Source of the DNA: Rhizobium sp. 16-488-2b
GTDB lineage: Bacteria; Pseudomonadota; Alphaproteobacteria; Rhizobiales; Rhizobiaceae
Direction: 5' to 3'
DNA: 64,000 nt
Assembly: GCF_017741815.1 (NCBI RefSeq)
Contig: NZ_JAGHMF010000004.1
Location: forward strand, 124,001 to 188,000
Shown: positions 10,911-19,691 of the stretch, piece by piece
How positions within the stretch are numbered: position 1 is the stretch's first letter
How the letters are laid out: each line of letters opens with the position of its first letter
Program-made: the position numbers and the translations under genes
The notes under the pieces: generated by a model
The model's database searches: none
What the model saw: the letters and a program-made list of their open reading frames with translations, nothing else
Told to the model about the DNA's origin: nothing

Positions 10911-11828
10911 TCATCCTCTCCCGGCCATCCGATACGACCCCAAAAGCGCCGGTGAGCCATCGGTCTCGATCTCGCCGCGCTCGATCAGATCCTCGATATG
11001 CGCCAGCACGGAAAGGGCCGCCGCACCGTGCAGCCGCGGATCGGTGTCGCGGTAGATCACCTTTACCATGTCGGGGATATTGGTATCGCCGGCCCTGATC
11101 CGCCCCAGCACCGCGCGCTCGCGCATCCGCCTGTGCGTCTTCAGCGCCCGCATGAAGGAGATCGGCTTGCGCACCGGGCCGCCATGGCCGGGCAGGAGCA
11201 GCCGGTCGCGCCTTGCAATCAGCTTGTCGAGCGAGGCCATATAATCGGCCATCGAGCCATCCGGCGGCGCGACGATCGAGGTCGCCCAGGCCATGACATG
11301 ATCGGCCGAAAACAGGATGCCGGTGTCATCAAGCGCGAACGCCATGTGATTGGCAGCGTGCCCCGGCGTATGCACGCCCGTCAGCCGCCAGCCGTCGCCC
11401 TCGATCGCTTCGCCGTCGGCAAGCTCGACATCGGGGCGAAACGCCATGTCGGAGCTCTCGGCGAAGGGATTGGTCTCCCCCGCATGCAGCGGCCGCGCCG
11501 CCCGGTGCGGCCCTTCGGCGACGACGATAGCCCCCGTCGCCTCCTTGAGCCGGCGCGACAGCGGCGAGTGATCGCGATGCGTATGGGAGACGAGGATATG
11601 CGTGACCTCGCGCCCCTCAAGCGCTGCCATCAGCGCCGAAAAATGCGCGTCGTCATCAGGGCCCGGATCGATCACCGCGACCGAGCGATCGCCGACGATA
11701 TAGCTGTTGGTGCCGTGAAAGGTGAACGCGCTCGGATTGTTGACCGTGATCCGCTGAACGCCGGGTGCCACCGGCACGGCCTGGCCGTAGGCGGGCTCGA
11801 AGGCGCGATTGAAGTCTGGATTGGCCAT
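10911..11828 (-). CDS. MBL-fold metallohydrolase (LACTB2-like)
   Basis: A 305-residue metallo-beta-lactamase-fold hydrolase. The metal-binding motif HTHRDHS is near residue 100; further ligands are HTPGHAANH and SADHVMAW. A C-terminal winged-helix-like extension (HLHGAAALSVLAHIEDLIERGEI) matches the LACTB2-like group. The start at 11828 follows CAGGAAC. It is the middle gene of a minus-strand set: cupin upstream by 42 bases, DCC gene downstream by 4. The substrate is unknown. Confidence 0.88.
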   Translation of the reverse strand: MANPDFNRAFEPAYGQAVPVAPGVQRITVNNPSAFTFHGTNSYIVGDRSVAVIDPGPDDDAHFSALMAALEGREVTHILVSHTHRDHSPLSRRLKEATGAIVVAEGPHRAARPLHAGETNPFAESSDMAFRPDVELADGEAIEGDGWRLTGVHTPGHAANHMAFALDDTGILFSADHVMAWATSIVAPPDGSMADYMASLDKLIARRDRLLLPGHGGPVRKPISFMRALKTHRRMRERAVLGRIRAGDTNIPDMVKVIYRDTDPRLHGAAALSVLAHIEDLIERGEIETDGSPALLGSYRMAGRG

Positions 11829-11870
11829 GTCGTTCCTGCGGTCGTCCACCCGGTCGTATCTTGTAACGAC

Positions 11871-12167
11871 CTACTTGTACTCGATCTCGATGAAGGACAT
11901 CGGCTTGTCGCCGGCATTGACGACATTGTGTTCGGTCCCCGCGTCGCGCCGATAGGCGGCACCCGCCGCGATATCCACCCGCCGGCTATCGCCGTTTTCC
12001 TCGATCAGGAACTGGCAGTCCGTCATCGGCACCACGACATAGCCCATCCCATGCGTATGCACGCCGGTATCGGCGCCGGGCTCGAAGTCCCAACGCGTGA
12101 TCTTGACGACGGCATCGTCGAGGAGAAGCGTGGCAAGGGCAGGCGGGCGGGCGCGATACTGGCTCAT
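11871..12167 (-). CDS. Small cupin-domain protein
   Basis: A 98-residue single-domain cupin beta barrel. The metal motif region reads GVHTHGMGYVVVP and the second cupin motif contains GTEHNVVN. Such proteins bind a metal and a small acid or act as sensors; the ligand is unknown. The ATG at 12167 was preferred to a GTG two codons upstream because CGGAG is positioned for it. It probably heads the operon with the MBL hydrolase and DCC genes. Confidence 0.85.
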   Translation of the reverse strand: MSQYRARPPALATLLLDDAVVKITRWDFEPGADTGVHTHGMGYVVVPMTDCQFLIEENGDSRRVDIAAGAAYRRDAGTEHNVVNAGDKPMSFIEIEYK

Positions 12168-12354
12168 TGTCACTCCGAAGCGCTATGGTCTGAGAAGAGA
12201 CCTATCATGCCGTCCGCCAAAGCGTACAAAAAAGAGCGCACAGAAAAGACCGCACAGAAATATGCTCGCCCTGAAACTTAATGATTGTGACGTTCACGGA
12301 CCTTTGCTAATCAGGCGACGCAATTGGCAAGCGTTTATCGCTGCCAGTCTCTGG

Positions 12355-12429
12355 TGGGGCGTCGCCAAGCGGTAAGGCACCGGTTTTTGGTACCGGCATT
12401 CCCAGGTTCGAATCCTGGCGCCCCAGCCA
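12355..12429 (+). tRNA. tRNA-Gln (anticodon UUG)
   Basis: A complete cloverleaf. Acceptor arms are TGGGGCG (12355-12361) and CGCCCCA (12419-12425). The anticodon stem CCGGT/ACCGG encloses TTTTGGT, and the T arm is CCAGG-TTCGAAT-CCTGG. Discriminator G and an encoded CCA follow. Confidence 0.97.
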
Positions 12430-12510
12430 TCCTTCTCATCCAGTAAATCCCTGAACGCGATCGCGCTTCAAGCATGTTTGGTTTGAGTGGCGGCAACCGT
12501 GTCCCCAAAA

Positions 12511-12539
12511 ACAAAAAAGGCGGAACCTGTGTCCCGCCT
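12511..12539 (-). terminator. Terminator of the minus-strand lipoprotein gene
   Basis: Read on the minus strand, AGGCGG and CCGCCT pair around a 10-base loop and are followed by six T. It lies 27 bases past the stop codon of the gene at 12566-12982. Confidence 0.75.
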
Positions 12540-12565
12540 CTCATGTCTCTTGCGCTCGCTGCGCC

Positions 12566-12982
12566 TTACTGCGCGGCCGGCTGGGCAGGCGCCAGGAATT
12601 CGGCGCAGTAGGATGGACCGTTCACGCCGGGGATGTCGCCGGCGACCTTGATGCTGCGGATCGTGTAGTCCGAGCTGGTGGTAATGGTAACCTGGCAGCG
12701 CAGATACTGCTTGCGGGCGGGCGAGATCTGCTTGCCGCGCTTGCCCTCAGTGCCATCGGCATACTTTGCCGGAACGGTCACGGTCTTGTAGCCGCCCTTC
12801 CAGGTGTAGACGTTGCCGCTGCCATTGTCGGCATCGGTGAGCGGCGGGCCAAAGGCCGCGAAGAACTTGCCGGCGGACTGGCCGACCCAGCGGCTGGAGA
12901 TCGGATCGGCGGCCGTGGGGATGGTCGTGCAGCCGGCCAAGGTGATGGCCAGCGCTGCGGCTGCGAAAGTGCGGAGTTTCAT
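12566..12982 (-). CDS. Putative lipoprotein, function unknown
   Basis: A 138-residue exported lipoprotein. Its signal peptide MKLRTFAAAALAITLAGC ends in a lipobox at Cys18. The mature domain has aromatic strands (FFAAFGPP, YTWKGGYKTVTV) and two Cys about 40 residues apart (LRCQVTI, SYCAEF) that may form a disulfide. The start at 12982 was chosen because the signal peptide begins there; the open frame upstream has no signal. No named family is recognised. Confidence 0.75.
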   Translation of the reverse strand: MKLRTFAAAALAITLAGCTTIPTAADPISSRWVGQSAGKFFAAFGPPLTDADNGSGNVYTWKGGYKTVTVPAKYADGTEGKRGKQISPARKQYLRCQVTITTSSDYTIRSIKVAGDIPGVNGPSYCAEFLAPAQPAAQ

Positions 12983-13251
12983 GGTGTCGTCCCTGGATTT
13001 GTCGCGCATTCGGCGGCGGGAATCACTGCCCCTGCAGCGTTTCAGCCTGTCCTGACAGCGCTTTAGCGCGGAACCCGGCAAAAGAAAATCAGCTCTTTTT
13101 CGCGATTGCAAAATTTGCGGCGGGTGTGGCTTTTTGCTCGCGCGCAAGCCCGGGCGCGCTTGCCGCCGCCGCCGTCATAAAAATGCAACCCGCTTTGGAT
13201 TTTGGTGCTTGCGCAAGCCGTTGGGCCGGTCTATAGAGGCGCCGCTGGTCA

Positions 13252-13328
13252 CGGAGTGTAGCGCAGTCTGGTAGCGCACCACGTTCGGGACGTGGGGGTC
13301 GGAGGTTCGAATCCTCTCACTCCGACCA
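13252..13328 (+). tRNA. tRNA-Pro (anticodon CGG)
   Basis: Acceptor arms CGGAGTG and CACTCCG, anticodon loop TTCGGGA within CACG/CGTG pairing, and T arm GGAGG-TTCGAAT-CCTCT. Discriminator A and an encoded CCA are at 13325-13328. Confidence 0.96.
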
Positions 13329-13545
13329 GCTGAAAATCCCGGCATTGCAGGATTTTCCACCTGATCCCGGATTTTTCCGAATATCTCGCGCCATCGCAAC
13401 GGACCGATTGCGGACCGTTTGGCATCGCCGCAACCATCTCCCAAACATCCCCGCCATAGAAAAACACTTCCGCCAATCCGCATATTGCCTCGTTGGAATC
13501 TCGCGCTTAAAGCTTGATGTCACAAATGTCATGAGAAGCGGATCG

Positions 13546-14364
13546 ATGAGCAGAGATTATTATTCCAGCATGGGCGGCCTGCCGCCGCAGACCGAGCTTT
13601 TGTCGAGCAAGGCGGTGTTTACCACGGCCTATGCTGTCATCCCACGCAGCGTGATGACCGATATTGTCACCAGCTATCTTCCCCATTGGCAGGGCACGCG
13701 CGCCTGGGTGATCTCGCGCCCGATGACCGGTTTCTCCGAGACCTTCTCGCAATACATCATGGAAGTGCAGCCGGGCGGCGGCAGTGACCGGCCGGAGCCG
13801 GAAAAGCGCGCCGAAGGCGTGCTCTTCGTCGTGGACGGCGAGGTCACCGTCGATCACGAGGGCGCAACACACGTGCTGCGCCCCGGTTCCTTCGCCTTCC
13901 TCCCGGCCGGCTCGAAATGGACGCTGTGGAACAAGGGGGCCGTTGCCGCCAAGTTCCACTGGATCCGCAAGGCCTTCCAGCCGGTCGAAGGCCTCGAGCC
14001 GCCGCCTGCGCTCTTCACCCATGAGGACCAGAACCCGCCGCAGTCGATGCCGGATACCGACGACGTCTGGGCGACCACCCGCTTCATCGACCCGTCCGAC
14101 CTGCGCTACGACATGCATGTGACCATCGTCACGCTCGAGCCCGGCGGCGTCATTCCCTTCATGGAAACCCATGTGATGGAGCACGGTCTCTATGTGCTTG
14201 AGGGCAGGGCGGTCTATCGTCTCAACAAGGATTGGGTCGAGGTCGAGGCCGGCGATTACATGTGGCTGCGCGCCTTCTGCCCGCAGGCCTGCTACGCAGG
14301 CGGCCCCGGCCGCTTCCGCTATCTGCTCTACAAGGACGTCAACCGGCACATGCCGCTGTTCTAG
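13546..14364 (+). CDS. allE: (S)-ureidoglycine aminohydrolase (bicupin)
   Basis: A 272-residue double-cupin enzyme of allantoin breakdown, which hydrolyses (S)-ureidoglycine to (S)-ureidoglycolate and ammonia. The N-terminus YYSSMGGLPPQTELLSSKAVF is typical of the AllE/YlbA family. The first barrel covers about residues 60-150. The second (about 185-265) has METHVMEHGLYVLEG, with the Glu/His/Glu residues of the Mn site. The ATG at 13546 gives the usual length; 13531 is an alternative. Other allantoin genes are not adjacent. A GNAT gene follows after 15 bases. Confidence 0.88.
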   Translation: MSRDYYSSMGGLPPQTELLSSKAVFTTAYAVIPRSVMTDIVTSYLPHWQGTRAWVISRPMTGFSETFSQYIMEVQPGGGSDRPEPEKRAEGVLFVVDGEVTVDHEGATHVLRPGSFAFLPAGSKWTLWNKGAVAAKFHWIRKAFQPVEGLEPPPALFTHEDQNPPQSMPDTDDVWATTRFIDPSDLRYDMHVTIVTLEPGGVIPFMETHVMEHGLYVLEGRAVYRLNKDWVEVEAGDYMWLRAFCPQACYAGGPGRFRYLLYKDVNRHMPLF

Positions 14365-14379
14365 GCTGAGGCAATACCG

Positions 14380-14889
14380 ATGACGGCATCGATCGAGATC
14401 AGGCGCGCCGAAGCGGCGGACGCGGCGGCACTCAGCCATTTCGCCGCTCACCTGTTCCGCGCCACCTATGGCGAGGATACGCCGGCCGCCGATCTCGAGG
14501 CCTACGTTACCAAGGCATTCAGGCCGGACATCCAGGCCGCCGAGATCGCCGACCCCGAGGCCGCCGTCTTCCTGGCGACGGACGGCGACACGCTTGCCGG
14601 CTACGCCCATCTCGTCGTCTCGCCATCCCCGTCCGACGCCAGCCTGCTCAGCCGCATCTACATCGACACCGCCTGGCGCGGCCAGGGCCTCGCCAACCGC
14701 CTGCTCGATGCTGTCGTGTCCGAATGTGCGGCGCGCGGCGTGGAGCGCCTGCAATTGACGGTCTACGAAAAGAACGCCCGCGCCATCGCCTTCTACAACA
14801 AGGTTGGCTTCGTGCCGGTCGGTAGTACGACGTTCACGGTGGGCGATGACGTGCAGACGGATATCGTCATGGAACGCGCGACGCGCTAG
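14380..14889 (+). CDS. GNAT-family N-acetyltransferase
   Basis: A 169-residue single GNAT domain using acetyl-CoA to acetylate an unknown amine. The acetyl-CoA loop is in IYIDTAWRGQGLANRLLDAV (about residues 92-112), the R/Q-x-x-G-x-G/A signature. The C-terminal motif B reads QLTVYEKNARAIAFYNKVGF. It is spaced 15 bases after the ureidoglycine aminohydrolase gene and is likely co-transcribed with it. Confidence 0.9.
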   Translation: MTASIEIRRAEAADAAALSHFAAHLFRATYGEDTPAADLEAYVTKAFRPDIQAAEIADPEAAVFLATDGDTLAGYAHLVVSPSPSDASLLSRIYIDTAWRGQGLANRLLDAVVSECAARGVERLQLTVYEKNARAIAFYNKVGFVPVGSTTFTVGDDVQTDIVMERATR

Positions 14890-14898
14890 CGCCTGTCG

Positions 14899-15930
14899 TC
14901 AAATATCGCTCGCCGCATAAGGCCAGCGCCGCACCGCCTGCGCCGCCGTCATCCTCCGTATCTCGCCGCCACCGATGAGCCGCCGCAACACCCGGCCATC
15001 GATCACAACCAGGCTGCTCATGATCAGCGCCATCCCGGTGAGCTCGAACATCCGCAGCCGCTCGCCGAGGAAGAGCGCGCCCAAGAGCGTGGCGCTCACC
15101 GGCACCAGCAGCGTCACCAGCGAGGCGTTGGTGGCGCCGGCCGAGGCGATGAGGCTGAAGTAGAGGATGAAGGCAAGCGCCGTGCACAGGAGACCGAGGA
15201 TCGCGATCGCCACCCATGTCGTTCCGCTCACGGGGATGATGTCATCAGGCGCGCAGAAGACGGCGACGACGGGCAGCATCAGCAGGCTCGATACCGTCAG
15301 CTGGCCGGTGGCGATCACCTCGGCGCTGATGCCACGGAAGCGCCTCGCAAGCACGACGCCGAACGCATAGGAGATGGAAGCGCCGATGACCGCGAGCTTG
15401 GCCCATAGCGGTCCGTCGAGATTGGAGAGGAGGCCGGGGCCGATCAGCACCGCAGCCCCTGCGATGCCGAGCGCGATGCCAGCGAGTGCCGCCACCGACA
15501 GCCTCTCGTCTTTCGCAAGCATGGTGGCGACGAAGATCGTCCATAGCGGCGTCGTCGCATAGAATATCGAGGCGAGCCCGGCGCCGATTTCGGTTTGCCC
15601 GGCGAATATCAGCGAGAAGGGGATAACGTTGTTCAGCAGCGCCAGGCCGAGGAAGCCGGCCGGCTGGGCCAGAACTGGGGCGAAGGACAGGCCGCGAAGC
15701 TTCAGCCAGAGATGCAGCGTCAGTGCCGCGATCGATACCCGGTAGAAGACGAGAGCCAGCGGCGAAATCTCTGCAACGGCGATCCGTCCGTTGAAGAACG
15801 AACCGCCCCACAGCGCGCCAAGCAGCAGCAGACGGCTCCAATCCTGCGAGGACATCGCGCGCCTCGCCGTGACAGGCACGACGACGCTGTGTGACGAGAC
15901 AGGCCTTGCCGGTGTTGCGATGCCACGCAT
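14899..15930 (-). CDS. DMT-superfamily EamA transporter
   Basis: A 343-residue inner-membrane exporter-type protein with two EamA halves of five transmembrane helices each, at about residues 25-160 and 170-300. The second half has the characteristic LLVPVSATLLGALFLGERL. The cytoplasmic tail is basic and aromatic. The start at 15930 has GAGGAGG nine bases upstream. It sits between the GNAT gene (convergent, 9 bases) and the cysN terminator. The substrate cannot be told from sequence. Confidence 0.9.
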   Translation of the reverse strand: MRGIATPARPVSSHSVVVPVTARRAMSSQDWSRLLLLGALWGGSFFNGRIAVAEISPLALVFYRVSIAALTLHLWLKLRGLSFAPVLAQPAGFLGLALLNNVIPFSLIFAGQTEIGAGLASIFYATTPLWTIFVATMLAKDERLSVAALAGIALGIAGAAVLIGPGLLSNLDGPLWAKLAVIGASISYAFGVVLARRFRGISAEVIATGQLTVSSLLMLPVVAVFCAPDDIIPVSGTTWVAIAILGLLCTALAFILYFSLIASAGATNASLVTLLVPVSATLLGALFLGERLRMFELTGMALIMSSLVVIDGRVLRRLIGGGEIRRMTAAQAVRRWPYAASDI

Positions 15931-15945
15931 GCCCTTTGCCTCCTC

Positions 15946-15973
15946 AAAAGAAAACGGGGCCGATCGGCCCCGT
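15946..15973 (-). terminator. Terminator of the cysH-cysD-cysN operon
   Basis: A perfect 20-bp palindrome, ACGGGGCCGATCGGCCCCGT, at 15954-15973 is followed on the minus strand by TTTTCTTTT. It begins 14 bases after the cysN stop. Confidence 0.85.
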
Positions 15974-15987
15974 CTCATGTCGTCATC

Positions 15988-17472
15988 TCAGATGTCGCCG
16001 CCGGCGTTGGTCCAGAGGTTGGCGGCCTCCGCTGCCGTCATCCGGCGCACCTCCGCTTCGTCGCGGCGGCTGGAAAACAGCTCGCTGGCCATGATCTGGT
16101 CGGCGAGATCGGCTGGCAGTGACAGGATCACGCGGCCGTCGGCGCTGTGCAGGCCGCTGAGCTCCGAGCGCTTGCCCGTCACCATGCCGCCGGCGACCGT
16201 ATTGTTAGTCTCCGGATCGATCAGGATGAAGGCGCCCGACGAGCGGTTCTGCTCATAGGGGTCGAAGATCGCCGCTTCGTCGAAGGTCAGGTGCACCTTG
16301 CCGATGGCGTTCATGTAGAGCGTCTCGGCCGAGGTCCAGGTGCCGGTCTTCAGCTGCAGCTGCGCGACAGGCTGGACCTGAACGCGCTGGCGGCGGCTGC
16401 CGCTCTTCAGCCAGTAGCGCTTGCCGGATTCGATGCCTTCGGGCTGCAAGGCGACGATCTGCGCGTCGAAGGAGAGGCCCACCTGCGGCTGGCTGTCGAT
16501 CGAAACGATCATGTCGCCGCGCGCCACGTCCACCTGGCGGTCGAGCACCAGCGTGATCGCATCGCCCGCGACCGCGGCGTTGCGCACGAGATCGAAGGTG
16601 ACGATCTTGGTGACGTTGGCGACCATGCCCGACGGCAGGATCATCACGCTGTCACCCGGCTTCACAGAGCCGCCGGCAACCGTGCCCTGATAGCCGCGGA
16701 AGCTCTCGCCAGGACGCGACACGCGCTGCACGGAGAGACGGAAGCCGACCGTCTGCGACGAGCGCACGGTGGCAAGCTCCAGCGTTTCCACCAGCGTCGG
16801 GCCGGCATACCACGGCATCGAAGCCTCGCCGGAATAGACGACGTTTTCGCCCTTCAGCGCCGACATCGGGATCGCGGTGATCTGCTTGACGCCGAGAGAC
16901 AGTGCGAATTCGCGGAACTCGTGGACGATCTTGTCGAAGCCGGCGCGGTCGTAGTTGGTGAGGTCGATCTTGTTGACGGCGAGCACGAACTGCTTGATCC
17001 CGAGCAGCGAGGCGATCGTCGCGTGACGGCGCGTCTGCTCGAGAATGCCGGCGCGGGCGTCGACCAAGAGGATGGCGAGGTCGGCCGTGGATGCGCCGGT
17101 CGCCATGTTGCGCGTGTACTGCTCATGGCCGGGGGTGTCGGCAACGATGAAGGAGCGCTTGTCGGTTGCGAAATAGCGATAGGCGACGTCGATGGTGATG
17201 CCCTGTTCGCGCTCGGCCTGCAGGCCGTCGAGAAGCAGCGCGAAGTCGGGCAGGCCGAGATCGTTCTGCTTGCCGGTGGAATCGCGGCGCAGCGTCGCTG
17301 CCTGGTCTTCCTTGACAGCCTTGGTGTCCCAGAGCAGGCGGCCGATCAGCGTGGACTTTCCGTCATCGACGCTGCCGCAGGTGATGAGGCGCAACGGTCG
17401 CGTGTCGCGCACGGCCTGGGCGGGCTCGGCGGCGGGGGCGGCGATGGCGCTTGCTGTTGCTGCTGCAGTCAT
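15988..17472 (-). CDS. cysN: Sulfate adenylyltransferase subunit 1 (GTPase)
   Basis: A 494-residue GTPase subunit of ATP sulfurylase, which couples GTP hydrolysis to APS formation. The G1 motif GSVDDGKS is at residues 33-40, followed by DTPGHEQY and NKIDL. Beta-barrel domains fill the C-terminal half. There is no APS-kinase domain at the end, unlike NodQ/CysNC fusions, which agrees with an APS-reductase pathway here. The start codon lies one base after the cysD stop, indicating translational coupling. A longer upstream frame was rejected because it overlaps cysD. Confidence 0.96.
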   Translation of the reverse strand: MTAAATASAIAAPAAEPAQAVRDTRPLRLITCGSVDDGKSTLIGRLLWDTKAVKEDQAATLRRDSTGKQNDLGLPDFALLLDGLQAEREQGITIDVAYRYFATDKRSFIVADTPGHEQYTRNMATGASTADLAILLVDARAGILEQTRRHATIASLLGIKQFVLAVNKIDLTNYDRAGFDKIVHEFREFALSLGVKQITAIPMSALKGENVVYSGEASMPWYAGPTLVETLELATVRSSQTVGFRLSVQRVSRPGESFRGYQGTVAGGSVKPGDSVMILPSGMVANVTKIVTFDLVRNAAVAGDAITLVLDRQVDVARGDMIVSIDSQPQVGLSFDAQIVALQPEGIESGKRYWLKSGSRRQRVQVQPVAQLQLKTGTWTSAETLYMNAIGKVHLTFDEAAIFDPYEQNRSSGAFILIDPETNNTVAGGMVTGKRSELSGLHSADGRVILSLPADLADQIMASELFSSRRDEAEVRRMTAAEAANLWTNAGGDI

Positions 17473-17473
17473 C

Positions 17474-18427
17474 TCAGAAATATCCTTCACGCTTCTTTTT
17501 CTCCATGGAGCCGGACTGGTCGCGGTCGATGGCGCGGCCCTGGCGTTCGGAGACAGTGGCAATTTCAAGTTCGGCGATAATGTCGTCCATCGTCGTTGCG
17601 GTGGACTTGATCGCGCCCGTCAGCGGGAAGCAGCCGAGCGTGCGGAAGCGGATGAAGTCTTCCTGCTTGGTTTCGCCGGGCAGCAGTTCCAGGCGCGGAT
17701 CGGAGGCCGAAATCATCATGCCGTCGCGCTCGACATAGGGGCGCTTGGCGGCGAAGTAGAGCGGCACGATCGGAATGTTTTCCGCCTGGATGTAGCGCCA
17801 GATGTCGACCTCGGTCCAGTTCGACAGCGGGAAGGCGCGCACGCTCTCGCCGCTGCGGATCTGGCCGTTATAGATGTTCCAGAGCTCGGGGCGCTGGTTG
17901 CGCGGGTCCCAGCGGTGGTCGGGGGTGCGGAAGGAGTAGATGCGCTCCTTGGCGCGGGATGCTTCCTCGTCGCGCCGCGCGCCGCCGAAGGCCGCGTCGA
18001 ACTTTCCGGCGTCGAGCGCATTGCGCAGCGCTTCCGTCTTCATGATGTCGGTGTAGCGCGCCGAACCATAGGTAAACGGCGTGATGTTTTCGGCTGCACC
18101 GCGCGGATTGATGTGCTCGATCAGGTCGAGATCATATTCCTTCACGATTTTGTCGCGGAAAGTGATCATCTCCGCGAACTTCCAGCCAGTGTTGACGTGC
18201 AGCAGCGGGAAGGGCACGCGGCCGGGATAGAAGGCCTTGCGCGCCAGATGCAGCAGCACGGATGAATCCTTGCCGATCGAGTAGAGCATCACGGGACGCT
18301 CGAACTCGGCCGCCACTTCGCGGAAGATATGAATGGATTCGTTTTCGAGCGCCTTCAGATGAGGGTCGAGCGGCGGCTTGGTGCTCTGCGGATTGCTGAG
18401 TTCCGTATCCGGACGGCTATCGGGCAT
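17474..18427 (-). CDS. cysD: Sulfate adenylyltransferase subunit 2
   Basis: A 317-residue catalytic subunit of ATP sulfurylase (sulfate + ATP to APS). The PP-loop SIGKDSS is at residues 50-56; downstream family motifs are [16 protein letters not shown] and PLFPL-like [12 protein letters not shown]. The Arg/Lys-rich C-terminus (EKKKREGYF) is typical. It lies between cysH (108 bases upstream) and cysN. Confidence 0.97.
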   Translation of the reverse strand: MPDSRPDTELSNPQSTKPPLDPHLKALENESIHIFREVAAEFERPVMLYSIGKDSSVLLHLARKAFYPGRVPFPLLHVNTGWKFAEMITFRDKIVKEYDLDLIEHINPRGAAENITPFTYGSARYTDIMKTEALRNALDAGKFDAAFGGARRDEEASRAKERIYSFRTPDHRWDPRNQRPELWNIYNGQIRSGESVRAFPLSNWTEVDIWRYIQAENIPIVPLYFAAKRPYVERDGMMISASDPRLELLPGETKQEDFIRFRTLGCFPLTGAIKSTATTMDDIIAELEIATVSERQGRAIDRDQSGSMEKKKREGYF

Positions 18428-18535
18428 GTCTTACTCCAGACTTCGATCATTCGCGGGCGCCTGGCCCGGAATGCAATGAGACGATGCATCGGGGAGCGCC
18501 GGCGGCTGCCGCGCTCTGATCCCGATGCCGAGGGG

Positions 18536-19279
18536 TTACTGTTGGATGGAAATGGCGGACGCCTCTTCAGCCACGTGCAGGCCGCATTCGCGCGTCTGGT
18601 CCTGTTCCCACCACCAGCGGCCGGCGCGCTCGGGCTCGCCGGGCTTGATGGCGCGGGTACACGGCTCGCAGCCGATCGAGGGGTAGCCGCGCGCATGCAG
18701 CGGGTTGATCGGCACGCTGTTGTCGGCGACGTAAGCCTTGATGACGTCGATGTCCCAATCGGCCAGCGGATTGACCTTCAGGAGATGGCGATCGGCGTCA
18801 TATTCGGCGAACGGCGTTTCGGAGCGATTGGCCGATTGGCCGCGGCGCAGGCCGGTGATCCAGATGGTTGCCCCATTGAGCGCGCGCGCAAGCGGCTTCA
18901 GCTTGCGCACGCCACAACAGGCATGCCGGGCTTCGACGCTCTCGTAGAAACCATTGAGGCCGTATTGCGCCGCATAGGCGTCGATATCCGCCTGCTCGGG
19001 CTCGTAGCGGCTGATGTGGATGTCGTACTGCTTTTCCGTTTCGTCGATCAGGTTGAGCGTCTCGGCAAAGAGGCGGCCGGTCTGCAGCGTCACGACGTCG
19101 ATCGGCAGTCGGTGATTGCCGATCTCGGCGGTAATGACCTGGTCTTCGATACCAAGCGACGTCGTGAACACCACCCGCCCGCCGAGGCCGGCGACGAACG
19201 ACAGGCGTTCGGCCAGCGATAGGCTTCCAAGCTTCGTGTTCAGCGTTTCCGCTTCTTCGATTGTATGAGCAACAGTCAT
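18536..19279 (-). CDS. cysH: Adenylyl-sulfate (APS) reductase
   Basis: A 247-residue enzyme that reduces activated sulfate to sulfite with thioredoxin electrons. Two Cys pairs, C121-C122 (RHACCGVRK) and C204/C207 (GCEPC), match the [4Fe-4S] ligands that mark APS reductases rather than PAPS reductases. The catalytic Cys is in ECGLH near residue 232. That fits the absence of an APS kinase in this window. It is the first gene of the cysH-cysD-cysN operon and has a 166-base leader. Confidence 0.95.
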   Translation of the reverse strand: MTVAHTIEEAETLNTKLGSLSLAERLSFVAGLGGRVVFTTSLGIEDQVITAEIGNHRLPIDVVTLQTGRLFAETLNLIDETEKQYDIHISRYEPEQADIDAYAAQYGLNGFYESVEARHACCGVRKLKPLARALNGATIWITGLRRGQSANRSETPFAEYDADRHLLKVNPLADWDIDVIKAYVADNSVPINPLHARGYPSIGCEPCTRAIKPGEPERAGRWWWEQDQTRECGLHVAEEASAISIQQ

Positions 19280-19291
19280 GGGAATCCTGTC

Positions 19292-19420
19292 CTAGATGTT
19301 GACAGGAGTATCGCAGCTTGGGGATGGAGAGGACAGAAACAGGCATTTCGAAAGCAGGCTGGAATGGAGCAAATATCTCTCCCCGGCCGCTGCGATGCAG
19401 AAAAGCAGCCGCGCCGGCAT
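19292..19420 (-). CDS. Possible upstream ORF in the cysH leader
   Basis: A 42-codon frame fills most of the predicted cysH 5' leader and stops 12 bases before the cysH start codon, against its ribosome site. The peptide would contain three Cys (FCIAA, KCLFL, SCDTP). No clear ribosome site precedes its ATG. It could be chance; its position is what makes it worth listing. Confidence 0.28.
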   Translation of the reverse strand: MPARLLFCIAAAGERYLLHSSLLSKCLFLSSPSPSCDTPVNI

Positions 19421-19452
19421 GGATGGCCAGCGTCGCACCTTAATCTCTATTG

Positions 19453-19481
19453 ATTTAGTAGGGTTACACGTCGCCTGTCAA
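19453..19481 (-). promoter_or_regulatory. Promoter of cysH-cysD-cysN with overlapping candidate operator
   Basis: On the minus strand, TTGACA (19481-19476) and CTAAAT (19458-19453) are separated by 17 bases. The start point would be near 19446. The -10 region lies in CTACTAAATCAATAG, an imperfect dyad that could bind the divergent Rrf2 regulator. The rest of the 412-base gap between cysH and the regulator (19280-19691) holds only the upstream ORF. Confidence 0.6.
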
Positions 19482-19691
19482 TCGGAAATGTGATTTGATG
19501 CTTGGAGGGTCGCTTTTTCGGTTAAATTCGAGATTGCTGATTTGAGATTGAAAACAAGGCTGAAAAGCCTGTTTCTCAGGGGGTTTGCGCGCTTGTTCAA
19601 ACTATGTTCATCCAGCGCGTGAGATAGAAAGAAAAAGAAGAGTTCCGCCGGGCGCAATTAGTGTCCGCCGCTTGTGTGTCGATGGCTGAAA

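Noticed and set aside
12335..12544. Minus-strand frame with a GFEPGNAGTKNR peptide
   Set aside because: This is the well-known artefact of translating a tRNA gene antisense; it overlaps tRNA-Gln.
13175..13483. Minus-strand frames with GFEPPTPTSRTW-type peptides
   Set aside because: Same artefact, from antisense translation of tRNA-Pro.
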